This document shows, piece after piece, positions 8,669 through 15,846 of a DNA stretch of 35,366 nucleotides. Origin of the DNA: JBGPYM01 sp041493205. Its GTDB lineage: Bacteria > Bacteroidota > Ignavibacteria > UBA10030 > UBA6906. Position 1 is the stretch's first letter, and the number at the start of each line of letters is the position of its first letter. Position numbers and translations under genes: made by a program. The notes under the pieces are model-generated. The model was not told the DNA's origin, searched no databases, and worked only from the letters and a program-made list of their open reading frames with translations. The stretch covers positions 1 to 35,366 of the forward strand of contig JBGPYM010000005.1 in assembly GCA_041493205.1 (NCBI GenBank). The letters run 5' to 3'.

Positions 8669-8874
8669 AACGACTTGTTCTCCTTCTGCTGCGCGGGTAT
8701 CAGCTTGTGATCGCGCCGATGTTGCCGCCCAACACCTGCAGATTCACCCCCACGTGCTCGCACTATGCCATGGACGCCATACAAAAATACGGCGTTCTGT
8801 CCGGCTCGTGGCGCGCCGTCAAGCGGATCGGGCGCTGTCACCCCCTGCACCCCGGGGGATATGATCCGGCGTAA
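8665..8874 (+). CDS. yidD: Membrane protein insertion efficiency factor YidD
   Basis: Small protein of 69 residues thought to assist YidC-dependent insertion of membrane proteins. It shows the family core CRFTPTCSHYAMDAI, then KRIGRCHPLHPGGYDPA, with the three conserved cysteines. The N-terminal segment MKRLVLLLLRGYQLVIAPML is hydrophobic and likely membrane-associated. ATG 8665 overlaps the rnpA stop (ATGA). An upstream in-frame start at 8635 lies inside rnpA and adds no family character. yidC follows after 29 bases. Confidence 0.96.
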   Translation: MKRLVLLLLRGYQLVIAPMLPPNTCRFTPTCSHYAMDAIQKYGVLSGSWRAVKRIGRCHPLHPGGYDPA

Positions 8875-8903
8875 GCCAGTCACTTCTGAACAGAGAATGG
8901 TTC

Positions 8904-10706
8904 ATGGATAAAAATACAACTTTCGGATTCGTGCTCATCGGCCTCGTGCTGATCGTCTGGATGTGGCTTCAATCGCCTGCGGTCCCCCCGCCGCAGCGGG
9001 GCGCGGGCGCGGACAGTCTCCGCAACGCACCCGCGGTGGTGCATGACACCGTGCGCACCGAGCATCCTGTGGCGGTGCAGAGCGATACCACGAAGCACAC
9101 GCCCGAAGAGATGCTCGGGGCCTACTTTGCCCCGAGAGCTACGGGGGTGGAAAAGATCATCACCGTGAAGACGGACCTGTACACCGCGGAGATCACAACG
9201 CACGGCGGTCTTATCCGTACCTGGGAGCTTCACCGGTATAAAACGTGGGACGGGCACCCCGTGCAGCTTGTGGATTATGACCACGGCGGGGATCTGAGTC
9301 TGCTGTTCACTTCGGGAGACGGGAAGCTGGTGAACACGCGGCAACTCTATTTTGACGCGCATGAGGGGTCGTGGACAACCTACGCTCTCTCGGGGGACGG
9401 CTCGGTCACCGTCGAGCTGACGCTGCCGGTCGTTGAAGGAAGAAAACTGACGAAGCGGATGACATTTACAAACGGGACGTATGCCGTCGAGACAGAATTC
9501 CGGTTCACGGGGATGGCGCCGGCGATCTCGAACTACGAATACCAGGTTGTGTGGGAGGGCGGGCTCCGGTACGCCGAGCACAACAGCGTGGACGAGTCGA
9601 GTTTCGCCATGGGATACGCTTACTCGGGGGGCGAGCTGATTGAGGTCGATGCGACCAAAACGGGGGAAATCGCCAAGCGCGACATCAACGGCGCGACAGA
9701 CTGGGTCGCGACACGGAACAAGTACTTTGCGCTAGCAATGCTCCCAGAGAAGGACGCCTGCCAGGGTGCCTACCTCGAGGGGACCCGCCTTCCGGCTGCC
9801 AATAACGGAGCCAAGGAAAATTATACCCTTGCGCTGAAGATGCCCCTCAAGACGGGGAACGAAAGCGCGAAGATCACCGTGTTCATCGGACCGCTTGACT
9901 TCAATATCGTCAAGGGATACGGCCGCGGGCTGGAACAGATGATGAGCCTGGGGGCAGCGTGGATCATCCGGCCGATTTCCGAATTTGTCATGATTCCCCT
10001 GTTCCAGTTCCTGCACCTGTTCATCCCGAATTACGGGTGGGTGATCATCGTCTTCTCCATCATTATCAAGATCGCCCTCCATCCGCTGACGCGCACCAGC
10101 ATGAAGTCGATGAAGCGCATGCAGGCGCTCACCCCGCTGATGAACGAAATCCGCGAAAAGTACAAGGACGATCCGAACAAGCAAAACCAGCAGATCATGA
10201 ATCTGTACAAGGAGTATGGCATCAACCCGGCTGCCGGTTGCCTCCCCCTTCTGCTGCAGATGCCGATTCTCTTTGCCCTGTATGCCGTATTCCGGTCGTC
10301 GATCGAGCTGCGCCAGTCTGCATTCATGTTCTGGATACAGGACCTGTCCATTCCCGACTCTGTCCTTCATCTCCCGTTCTCCATCCCGTTTTTCGGGATT
10401 ACGGCAGTAAGCGGGCTTGCGCTCGCGATGGGGATCACGATGTTTCTCCAGCAAAAGATGACGGTCACCGATCCCCGGCAGAAAGCGATGGTCTGGATGA
10501 TGCCCATCCTGATGACGCTGATGTTCAACAGCCTGCCCTCGGGACTGAACCTGTATTACTTCGTGTTCAATCTCCTGGCGATCGGTCAGCAGATGTGGCT
10601 GAATAAGTCCGGCGGCGACGAACCCCTGCGGAAGGTGGATCAGAAGAAACGGAGCGGCGGGATCATGTCGCGCATCTCACGGGACCTGCCGAAGCTGAAG
10701 CGGTAG
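8904..10706 (+). CDS. yidC: Membrane protein insertase YidC
   Basis: Insertase that places proteins into the inner membrane, alone or with SecYEG. At 600 residues it is of the long diderm type. An N-terminal transmembrane anchor (about 6-24, FGFVLIGLVLIVWMW) is followed by a low-complexity linker and a large periplasmic beta-rich domain (to about 340). The conserved five-helix core starts near 350: GWVIIVFSIIIKIALHPLT carries the pore arginine region, then KYKDDPNKQNQQIMNLYKEYGINPAAGCLPLLLQMPILFALY, and NLYYFVFNLLAIGQQ near the end. The tail is basic (PLRKVDQKKRS), suited to ribosome contact. A strong terminator 30 bases downstream ends this operon. Confidence 0.98.
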   Translation: MDKNTTFGFVLIGLVLIVWMWLQSPAVPPPQRGAGADSLRNAPAVVHDTVRTEHPVAVQSDTTKHTPEEMLGAYFAPRATGVEKIITVKTDLYTAEITTHGGLIRTWELHRYKTWDGHPVQLVDYDHGGDLSLLFTSGDGKLVNTRQLYFDAHEGSWTTYALSGDGSVTVELTLPVVEGRKLTKRMTFTNGTYAVETEFRFTGMAPAISNYEYQVVWEGGLRYAEHNSVDESSFAMGYAYSGGELIEVDATKTGEIAKRDINGATDWVATRNKYFALAMLPEKDACQGAYLEGTRLPAANNGAKENYTLALKMPLKTGNESAKITVFIGPLDFNIVKGYGRGLEQMMSLGAAWIIRPISEFVMIPLFQFLHLFIPNYGWVIIVFSIIIKIALHPLTRTSMKSMKRMQALTPLMNEIREKYKDDPNKQNQQIMNLYKEYGINPAAGCLPLLLQMPILFALYAVFRSSIELRQSAFMFWIQDLSIPDSVLHLPFSIPFFGITAVSGLALAMGITMFLQQKMTVTDPRQKAMVWMMPILMTLMFNSLPSGLNLYYFVFNLLAIGQQMWLNKSGGDEPLRKVDQKKRSGGIMSRISRDLPKLKR

Positions 10707-10732
10707 CTGCCGGCGATTGTTGTTTTCCATGC

Positions 10733-10760
10733 ACGCCCCGCCCCACGGCGGGGCGTTTTT
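10733..10760 (+). terminator. Intrinsic terminator after yidC
   Basis: ACGCCCCGCC (10733-10742) pairs perfectly with GGCGGGGCGT (10747-10756) across a 4-base loop. The 10-bp GC-rich stem is followed directly by TTTT. This is the clearest terminator in the window and separates rpmH-rnpA-yidD-yidC from mnmE onward. Confidence 0.9.
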
Positions 10761-10777
10761 GTTGCTCCCTCCGCGGA

Positions 10778-10806
10778 TTGATACTCTCGGTGGAAATCGT
10801 TAGGTT
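10778..10806 (+). promoter_or_regulatory. Possible mnmE promoter
   Basis: TTGATA (10778-10783), a 17-base spacer and TAGGTT (10801-10806) lie just after the yidC terminator and about 22 bases before the mnmE start. A promoter is expected here because of the terminator, but the -10 match is weak. Confidence 0.35.
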
Positions 10807-10827
10807 AATCACTCTCCGCGATTCCCC

Positions 10828-12222
10828 ATGAAGATCCACACGTCAGATACGATAGCGGCCGTTGCAACGCCCCGGGGCGAAGGGGCCATCGCGGTTGTGC
10901 GCCTGAGCGGTGCGGATTCCGTTGCAATCGCCGATACGGTGTTCCGGGGGAGACGGCCGCTGGGCACGGCGGCAAGCCACACGCTGCACCACGGCATGCT
11001 TGTCGGGCCCGAGGGGAACCCGGTCGATGAGGTGGTTGCCGCGCTGTATCGGGCGCCGCACTCCTACACGGGGGAGGACGTTGTGGAGATCAGCTGTCAC
11101 GGCGGCCTGTTTGTGACGGATGCGGTCCTGGGCGTGCTGCTGGGGGCGGGCGCGCGGCAGGCGGCGCCGGGCGAATTCACGAGGCGGGCGTTTCTGAACG
11201 GGAGGATGGACCTTTCGCAGGCCGAGGCCGTGGCTGCTCTCATTGCATCGGGAAGCAGCCGCGCGCACCGTGCATCGCTCGATCAGCTGAACGGCCGCCT
11301 CGCGGGAGCGGTCGGGGAGATCAGGGACGCCATGATTGCTCTATGTGCGTTATTGGAGATTGATCTGGATTTCAGCGAAGAGGGAATCGCTGTGATCGCC
11401 CGGGGTGACATAGAACGTAAGGTTCTCTCAGCGAAGACCCGCCTCGAAGCAATGGCCGACACGTTCAGGACGGGCCGACTCTACAGGAACGGTCTGTCGG
11501 TTGTGATCGCGGGAAAGCCGAACGCGGGCAAGTCGAGTTTGTTCAACGCACTGCTCAAGGATGCACGGGCTATCGTCACCCCCGTCCCCGGGACAACCCG
11601 GGATTATCTGGAAGAGAGCATAACGTTCTCCGGTGTTCTGTTCAGGCTGACAGACACCGCGGGGCTGCGGGAGGCCCGGGATCCGGTCGAACAGGAAGGG
11701 ATACTCCAAAGCCGGAAATCGATTGAGCGGGCCGATGTAATCCTTCTGGTGGACGACCTGACAACATCCAATGCAAGTCCCGATGAACTTCTGAGCGACA
11801 TGACCGTGTCGCCCCACCAAACCGCCATGATCATCAGGAATAAGATTGATCTTGTTCCGGGGGCCACCCCACTAAGTAGAGCATTCCGGTCGGGCGATCT
11901 GGAGGGTCGGGAAGTTCTCCTTTCTGCGGCGACCGGGGAAGGCGTACACCTGGTGGCAGAGGAGCTGACCGGACTCGTTGCGCAATCGGGAATGGATACC
12001 CACGAAAGCGTGCAGATTACGGGAAGACGGCATTGGGAATCTCTTACCCGAAGTATTGCCAGCCTTGAAGCAGGATTACAATCGCTAAGGCAGGGGGCAA
12101 CAAATGAATTTGTGGCATTTGATTTACGGGAGTCTCTCACCGCGCTGGGGGAGATTACGGGAGAGGTCACAAGCGATGAGGTGCTGAATTCGGTTTTTTC
12201 GGCATTCTGTGTGGGCAAATAG
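10828..12222 (+). CDS. mnmE: tRNA modification GTPase MnmE
   Basis: GTPase that, with MnmG, modifies the wobble uridine (cmnm5/nm5 type) of certain tRNAs. It has 464 residues. The N-terminal formyl-tetrahydrofolate-binding domain begins with DTIAAVATPRGEGAIAVVRLSG. The helical domain holds an inserted G domain with P-loop GKPNAGKSS (about residue 228), switch VPGTTRDY and DTAGLR. The C-terminus is FCVGK, which keeps the functional cysteine of the usual CIGK motif with Val for Ile. The start is ATG 10828. It is followed by mnmG, its partner, with a parS palindrome in the junction. Confidence 0.97.
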   Translation: MKIHTSDTIAAVATPRGEGAIAVVRLSGADSVAIADTVFRGRRPLGTAASHTLHHGMLVGPEGNPVDEVVAALYRAPHSYTGEDVVEISCHGGLFVTDAVLGVLLGAGARQAAPGEFTRRAFLNGRMDLSQAEAVAALIASGSSRAHRASLDQLNGRLAGAVGEIRDAMIALCALLEIDLDFSEEGIAVIARGDIERKVLSAKTRLEAMADTFRTGRLYRNGLSVVIAGKPNAGKSSLFNALLKDARAIVTPVPGTTRDYLEESITFSGVLFRLTDTAGLREARDPVEQEGILQSRKSIERADVILLVDDLTTSNASPDELLSDMTVSPHQTAMIIRNKIDLVPGATPLSRAFRSGDLEGREVLLSAATGEGVHLVAEELTGLVAQSGMDTHESVQITGRRHWESLTRSIASLEAGLQSLRQGATNEFVAFDLRESLTALGEITGEVTSDEVLNSVFSAFCVGK

Positions 12223-12226
12223 GCAT

Positions 12227-12242
12227 TGTTTCACGTGAAACA
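12227..12242. other. parS chromosome-partition site 1
   Basis: TGTTTCACGTGAAACA is a perfect 16-bp palindrome and matches the classical ParB/Spo0J parS consensus TGTTNCACGTGAAACA. It lies in the 33-base gap between the mnmE stop and the preferred mnmG GTG start. If mnmG began at TTG 12226, the site would encode FHVK in its N-terminus. parS sites normally cluster near oriC, as here (about 4.3 kb away). Confidence 0.93.
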
Positions 12243-12255
12243 TAGGGGTGATGAA

Positions 12256-14127
12256 GTGAACGGGAGGGCGGACGTAGTTGTGGTCGGTGCAGGACACGCC
12301 GGAATTGAAGCAGCCCTTGCCGCGGCACGCATGGGGTGCAAAACGGTCCTCCTGACCATGGACGCAAATGCAATCGGGAGAATGTCGTGTAATCCGGCAA
12401 TCGGCGGGACGGCAAAGGGCCACCTGGTGAGGGAGATCGATGCGTTGGGGGGTGAGATGGGAAAGATCGCCGACGCGACGGGAATCCATTTCCGCATGCT
12501 GAACAAATCGAAGGGGCCCGCGGTCTGGTCCCCCCGCTCTCAGAACGACAGAGAATGGTACAGCCGCGAGGCGCGTTATCGTGTGATACGACAACCCGGA
12601 CTCGAGGTTCTCGAAGGGTCACTCGAAGGAATTGTCGTTTCCAAAGGGGTGCTCGAGGGTCTGGTACTCTCCGACGGTCGTAAGATCGCGACTGCCAGCC
12701 TGGTCCTTTGCAGCGGGACGTTCCTGAACGCTGTCATGCACACCGGGCTCCGGATGACCGAAGGGGGGCGGTTCGGGGAGCCGGCGTCCCACGGACTCAC
12801 CGAACAGTTCATGCAACTTGGCTTCCGGACCGGGAGACTCAAAACCGGGACACCCCCGCGACTCAGCCTGAAGAGCATTGACCTATCGGAAACGGAAGTC
12901 CAGCCCTCCGACAGGGACCCGGCGCCATTTTCATATCAGAACTCCCGGATCGAAAACCGGCAGATCCCGATGTACCTGACATATACAAACCGCGAGACGC
13001 ACGAAATCCTGAGGAGCGGTTTCGACCGCTCACCGATGTTCACCGGAAGGATCAAGGGGATAGGGCCGCGGTACTGTCCGTCCATTGAAGACAAGATCAA
13101 CCGTTTTGCGGAGCGAGACCGGCATCAGATCTTCCTGGAGCCAGAAGGGTACGAGACAGACATCGTCTACATGAACGGATTCTCAACGAGCCTTCCGGAG
13201 GATGTCCAACGCGCGGCGCTTGCCACGGTCCCGGGTCTGCGGAACTGCCGCATGCTGCGGCCCGGGTATGCGGTCGAGTATGACTTTTTCCCGCCGTTTC
13301 AGGTAGAGCACACGCTGGAGACGAAACTGGTCCGCGGGCTCTTTTTCGCCGGTCAGATCAACGGAACGAGCGGATACGAGGAAGCGGCAGCGCAGGGGCT
13401 GATCGCGGGAATAAACGCCGCTCTTCGGGTTCAGAGGAGAGATCCGCTGGTCCTTCGGCGGGACGATGCATATATCGGCGTCATGATCGACGATCTGATC
13501 AACAAGGGGACGGAGGAACCGTACCGGATGTTCACCTCCCGCGCAGAATACAGGCTCCTTCTCCGGCAGGATAATGCTGACTCGCGCCTGATGCGGCGTG
13601 GGCACGCCCTCGGACTGATACCGGACACGGCGCTCCGGCGGCTCGAGGAGAAGGAACGAAGAGTTGTTGAAGCAAGAAAGTATCTCGAGTCAGAGCGAGT
13701 CTCTCCGGGTGAAGTCAACGGCGCTCTCCGTTCTGTGGGGAGCGAACCTGTCACGGAGGGGGTGATGCTCTCCCAGATTCTGAAGCGAAGCGAAGTGACC
13801 GTGGAACTCCTGCTTGCGCTTCCGCGTGTGGCATGTGATGAGCGGATGCGGATTCTGACCGACGATAGAGAAGCACGGGAGCGGGTTCAAATTGAAGTGA
13901 AGTACGACGGGTATCTTCGGAGGCAGGAGGAGCAGATCAGGCAGTTCGCAGGGGGCGAGCAGATGGAAATCCCGCACGGGTTCGACTTCCTTTCCGTAAA
14001 ATCGCTCAGCACCGAAGGGAAGGAAAAACTTCAACGCGTGAAGCCGAGGTCCCTTGGCCAGGCGTCGCGGATCAGCGGCGTGACGCCGGCAGATATATCG
14101 GTCCTTATGATCGCCCTTTCAAGATGA
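12256..14127 (+). CDS. mnmG: tRNA uridine 5-carboxymethylaminomethyl modification enzyme MnmG (GidA)
   Basis: FAD-dependent partner of MnmE in wobble uridine modification. It has 623 residues from the chosen start. The FAD fold is GAGHAG at 11-16 within ADVVVVGAGHAGIEAALAAARMG. The conserved cysteines appear in RMSCNPAIGG and RYCPSIEDK. Further signatures are LKTGTPPR, GQINGTSGYEEAAAQGL and FTSRAEYRLLLRQDNAD. GTG 12256 is preferred because AGGGG lies 7 bases upstream and the protein then starts MNGRADVVVVG like its relatives. The alternative TTG at 12226 would add MFHVKHRGDE, which is simply translated parS sequence. The stop overlaps the rsmG ATG (ATGA). Confidence 0.97.
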   Translation: MNGRADVVVVGAGHAGIEAALAAARMGCKTVLLTMDANAIGRMSCNPAIGGTAKGHLVREIDALGGEMGKIADATGIHFRMLNKSKGPAVWSPRSQNDREWYSREARYRVIRQPGLEVLEGSLEGIVVSKGVLEGLVLSDGRKIATASLVLCSGTFLNAVMHTGLRMTEGGRFGEPASHGLTEQFMQLGFRTGRLKTGTPPRLSLKSIDLSETEVQPSDRDPAPFSYQNSRIENRQIPMYLTYTNRETHEILRSGFDRSPMFTGRIKGIGPRYCPSIEDKINRFAERDRHQIFLEPEGYETDIVYMNGFSTSLPEDVQRAALATVPGLRNCRMLRPGYAVEYDFFPPFQVEHTLETKLVRGLFFAGQINGTSGYEEAAAQGLIAGINAALRVQRRDPLVLRRDDAYIGVMIDDLINKGTEEPYRMFTSRAEYRLLLRQDNADSRLMRRGHALGLIPDTALRRLEEKERRVVEARKYLESERVSPGEVNGALRSVGSEPVTEGVMLSQILKRSEVTVELLLALPRVACDERMRILTDDREARERVQIEVKYDGYLRRQEEQIRQFAGGEQMEIPHGFDFLSVKSLSTEGKEKLQRVKPRSLGQASRISGVTPADISVLMIALSR

Positions 14128-14870
14128 TGTTTCACGTGAAACATGAAGCCAAACAGACCTCATGCGCTGTGGCTGAGCCCCCGATAGCACTCCGAACAAT
14201 TTGCAGGAAGAATGCCCTCTCCCTCAGCGACGATCAGCTGGCATTACTTGGACGGTATGTCGGAGGGCTTCTTGAGTGGAACAAAAAAATCAATCTGATA
14301 TCAAGAAGAGATGAAGAGAATGTCTGGTTCAGTCACATTCTTCACTGCATTGCCCCCCTCTTTTATGTTGACATTCCCGATGGGTCGCGCGTACTTGACC
14401 TCGGGAGCGGAGGTGGGCTTCCGGGTATCCCTCTTGCAATTGTCCGGCCGGACGTTTCGGTGACACTCCTGGACTCGATCAGGAAGAAGTCGATGGTCAC
14501 GGAAGAGATTATCCGCTCCCTGCAACTGAAGAATGTGGCGGTCCTCACCGGGAGGGCGGAAGAAAGTGCGGGGAAGAAGGGAGTCGGGATGTTCGACATG
14601 GTTGTTGCGCGCGCGGTGGCCTCGCTCGAAGATCTTGCACTCTGGAGCCGGCCCCTCGTGCGTGCGGGGAAGCGGCCGGAGGCATCGGGAGGGAAATCAA
14701 ATTCCCCACACCTGCTTGCGTTGAAAGGAGGGGACCTGGAAGGAGAAATCGCTGCGGCGACCGGAAGAATTGGCGTTGCAATAACGGTTATACAAATGAA
14801 CTTTGAGGGAAGCCTCGAACTCGGCCTGGAAGACAAGAAACTCGCGCTGGTCAACTTTTCACAACCCTGA
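14124..14870 (+). CDS. rsmG: 16S rRNA (guanine-N7) methyltransferase RsmG (GidB)
   Basis: SAM-dependent methyltransferase of 16S rRNA position G527 (E. coli numbering). It has 248 residues. The SAM-binding motif is VLDLGSGGGLPGIPLAI, with the N-terminal LLEWNKKINLISRRDEENVWFSHILH and MVVARAVASLEDL typical of the family. The N-terminus reads MMFHVKHE because the second parS palindrome is translated in frame. There is no clear Shine-Dalgarno; ATG 14124 overlaps the mnmG stop, so translation is probably coupled. A Gly/Ser/Lys-rich loop (about 180-193, RPEASGGKSNS) is longer than in many relatives. It is followed by murQ rather than parA. Confidence 0.95.
   Translation: MMFHVKHEAKQTSCAVAEPPIALRTICRKNALSLSDDQLALLGRYVGGLLEWNKKINLISRRDEENVWFSHILHCIAPLFYVDIPDGSRVLDLGSGGGLPGIPLAIVRPDVSVTLLDSIRKKSMVTEEIIRSLQLKNVAVLTGRAEESAGKKGVGMFDMVVARAVASLEDLALWSRPLVRAGKRPEASGGKSNSPHLLALKGGDLEGEIAAATGRIGVAITVIQMNFEGSLELGLEDKKLALVNFSQP
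14128..14143. other. parS chromosome-partition site 2, inside the start of rsmG
   Basis: A second exact copy of TGTTTCACGTGAAACA. It overlaps the first codons of rsmG and is read as FHVKH after the start Met. It is 1.9 kb from the first copy and 6.4 kb from dnaA. A site at the rsmG start is known in other bacteria, where the codons MFHVKH arise for this reason. Confidence 0.93.
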
Positions 14871-14883
14871 ACCTGTTGTTCCC

Positions 14884-15804
14884 ATGAATGCAAACCGGGC
14901 ACTCCATGATGCTCTGGCCAAACTGCTGACCGAGCAGCGGAACCCCGCTTCCGCAGATCTCGATTCGCTCCCGATCGAAGGAATCCTCCGGCTGATCAAT
15001 GCGCAGGACAAGCTCGTCCCCCTGGCCGTGGAACGGGAGATTCCCTATATCGCCGAAGCGGTCGGCCTGGTGGTGCATGCGCTGCAAAACGAAGGACGGC
15101 TCATCTATGTTGGAGCGGGGACGAGCGGCCGCCTCGGCGTGGTGGATGCGGCGGAATGTCCACCCACCTTCGGCACAGCGCCGGATCGCGTCCGCGGGAT
15201 CATTGCAGGAGGAGAGGCTGCGATGTTCCGGTCCCAGGAGGGGGCGGAAGACAACCCGGAGAATGCACACGAGGTGATCGATGCCCTTGGCGTCACACCG
15301 CGTGATGTCGTCTGCGGCATTGCCGCGAGCAGACGAACCCCCTTCGTTGTCGCGGCCGTTGCACGCGCACGTGCGCTGGGAGCGAAAACCATCTATGTGA
15401 CAACCAATCCGCGTGCGGAGTTCGACCTGGAGGTAGACGTGGCGATCTGCCCGGAGGTCGGACCCGAAGTCCTGATGGGCTCGACACGCATGAAATCAGG
15501 GACCGCCCAGAAGCTGGTGCTGAACATGCTGACCACAGCGGCGATGGTACGGCTCGGCAAGGTCTATCAAAACATGATGGTCGATCTTCAGCTCACGAAT
15601 GCGAAGCTCGTGGAGCGGTCGAAACGGATCATCATGCTGGCAACCGGTGTTTCGTATGAGCGGGCGGCGGAGCTCCTGGACCTTGCTGAGGGGCATGTGA
15701 AGACCGCCATCGTGATGGCCGCCGCACACGTCTCTGCCGGAGAAGCCCGGCAGCGGATTGAGCGGGCCGGCGGCATGGTCCGCGGCGCCATCGCGCTGAC
15801 GTAG
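14884..15804 (+). CDS. murQ: N-acetylmuramic acid 6-phosphate etherase
   Basis: Cleaves the lactyl ether of MurNAc-6-phosphate to give GlcNAc-6-phosphate and D-lactate in peptidoglycan recycling. It has 306 residues, close to E. coli MurQ. The sugar isomerase (SIS) fold is seen with TEQRNPASADLDSLPIEGILRLIN, VGAGTSGRLGVVDAAECPPTFG (phosphosugar site and catalytic Glu region), and GSTRMKSGTAQKLVLNMLTT. ATG 14884 gives the family-like N-terminus; an earlier in-frame start lies inside rsmG. There is no strong Shine-Dalgarno and the gap to rsmG is 13 bases. The usual companions (MurNAc PTS, AnmK, AmgK) are not nearby, so the source of its substrate is not clear from this window. Confidence 0.95.
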   Translation: MNANRALHDALAKLLTEQRNPASADLDSLPIEGILRLINAQDKLVPLAVEREIPYIAEAVGLVVHALQNEGRLIYVGAGTSGRLGVVDAAECPPTFGTAPDRVRGIIAGGEAAMFRSQEGAEDNPENAHEVIDALGVTPRDVVCGIAASRRTPFVVAAVARARALGAKTIYVTTNPRAEFDLEVDVAICPEVGPEVLMGSTRMKSGTAQKLVLNMLTTAAMVRLGKVYQNMMVDLQLTNAKLVERSKRIIMLATGVSYERAAELLDLAEGHVKTAIVMAAAHVSAGEARQRIERAGGMVRGAIALT

Positions 15805-15846
15805 CAGGCGCGCAACTTTTTCGACAACCCTTCCGGAGTCCCGCAG

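Noticed and set aside
12226..12255. TTG 12226 as the mnmG start
   Set aside because: It has a poor ribosome site and would translate the parS site; GTG 12256 has AGGGG at good spacing and a family-like N-terminus.
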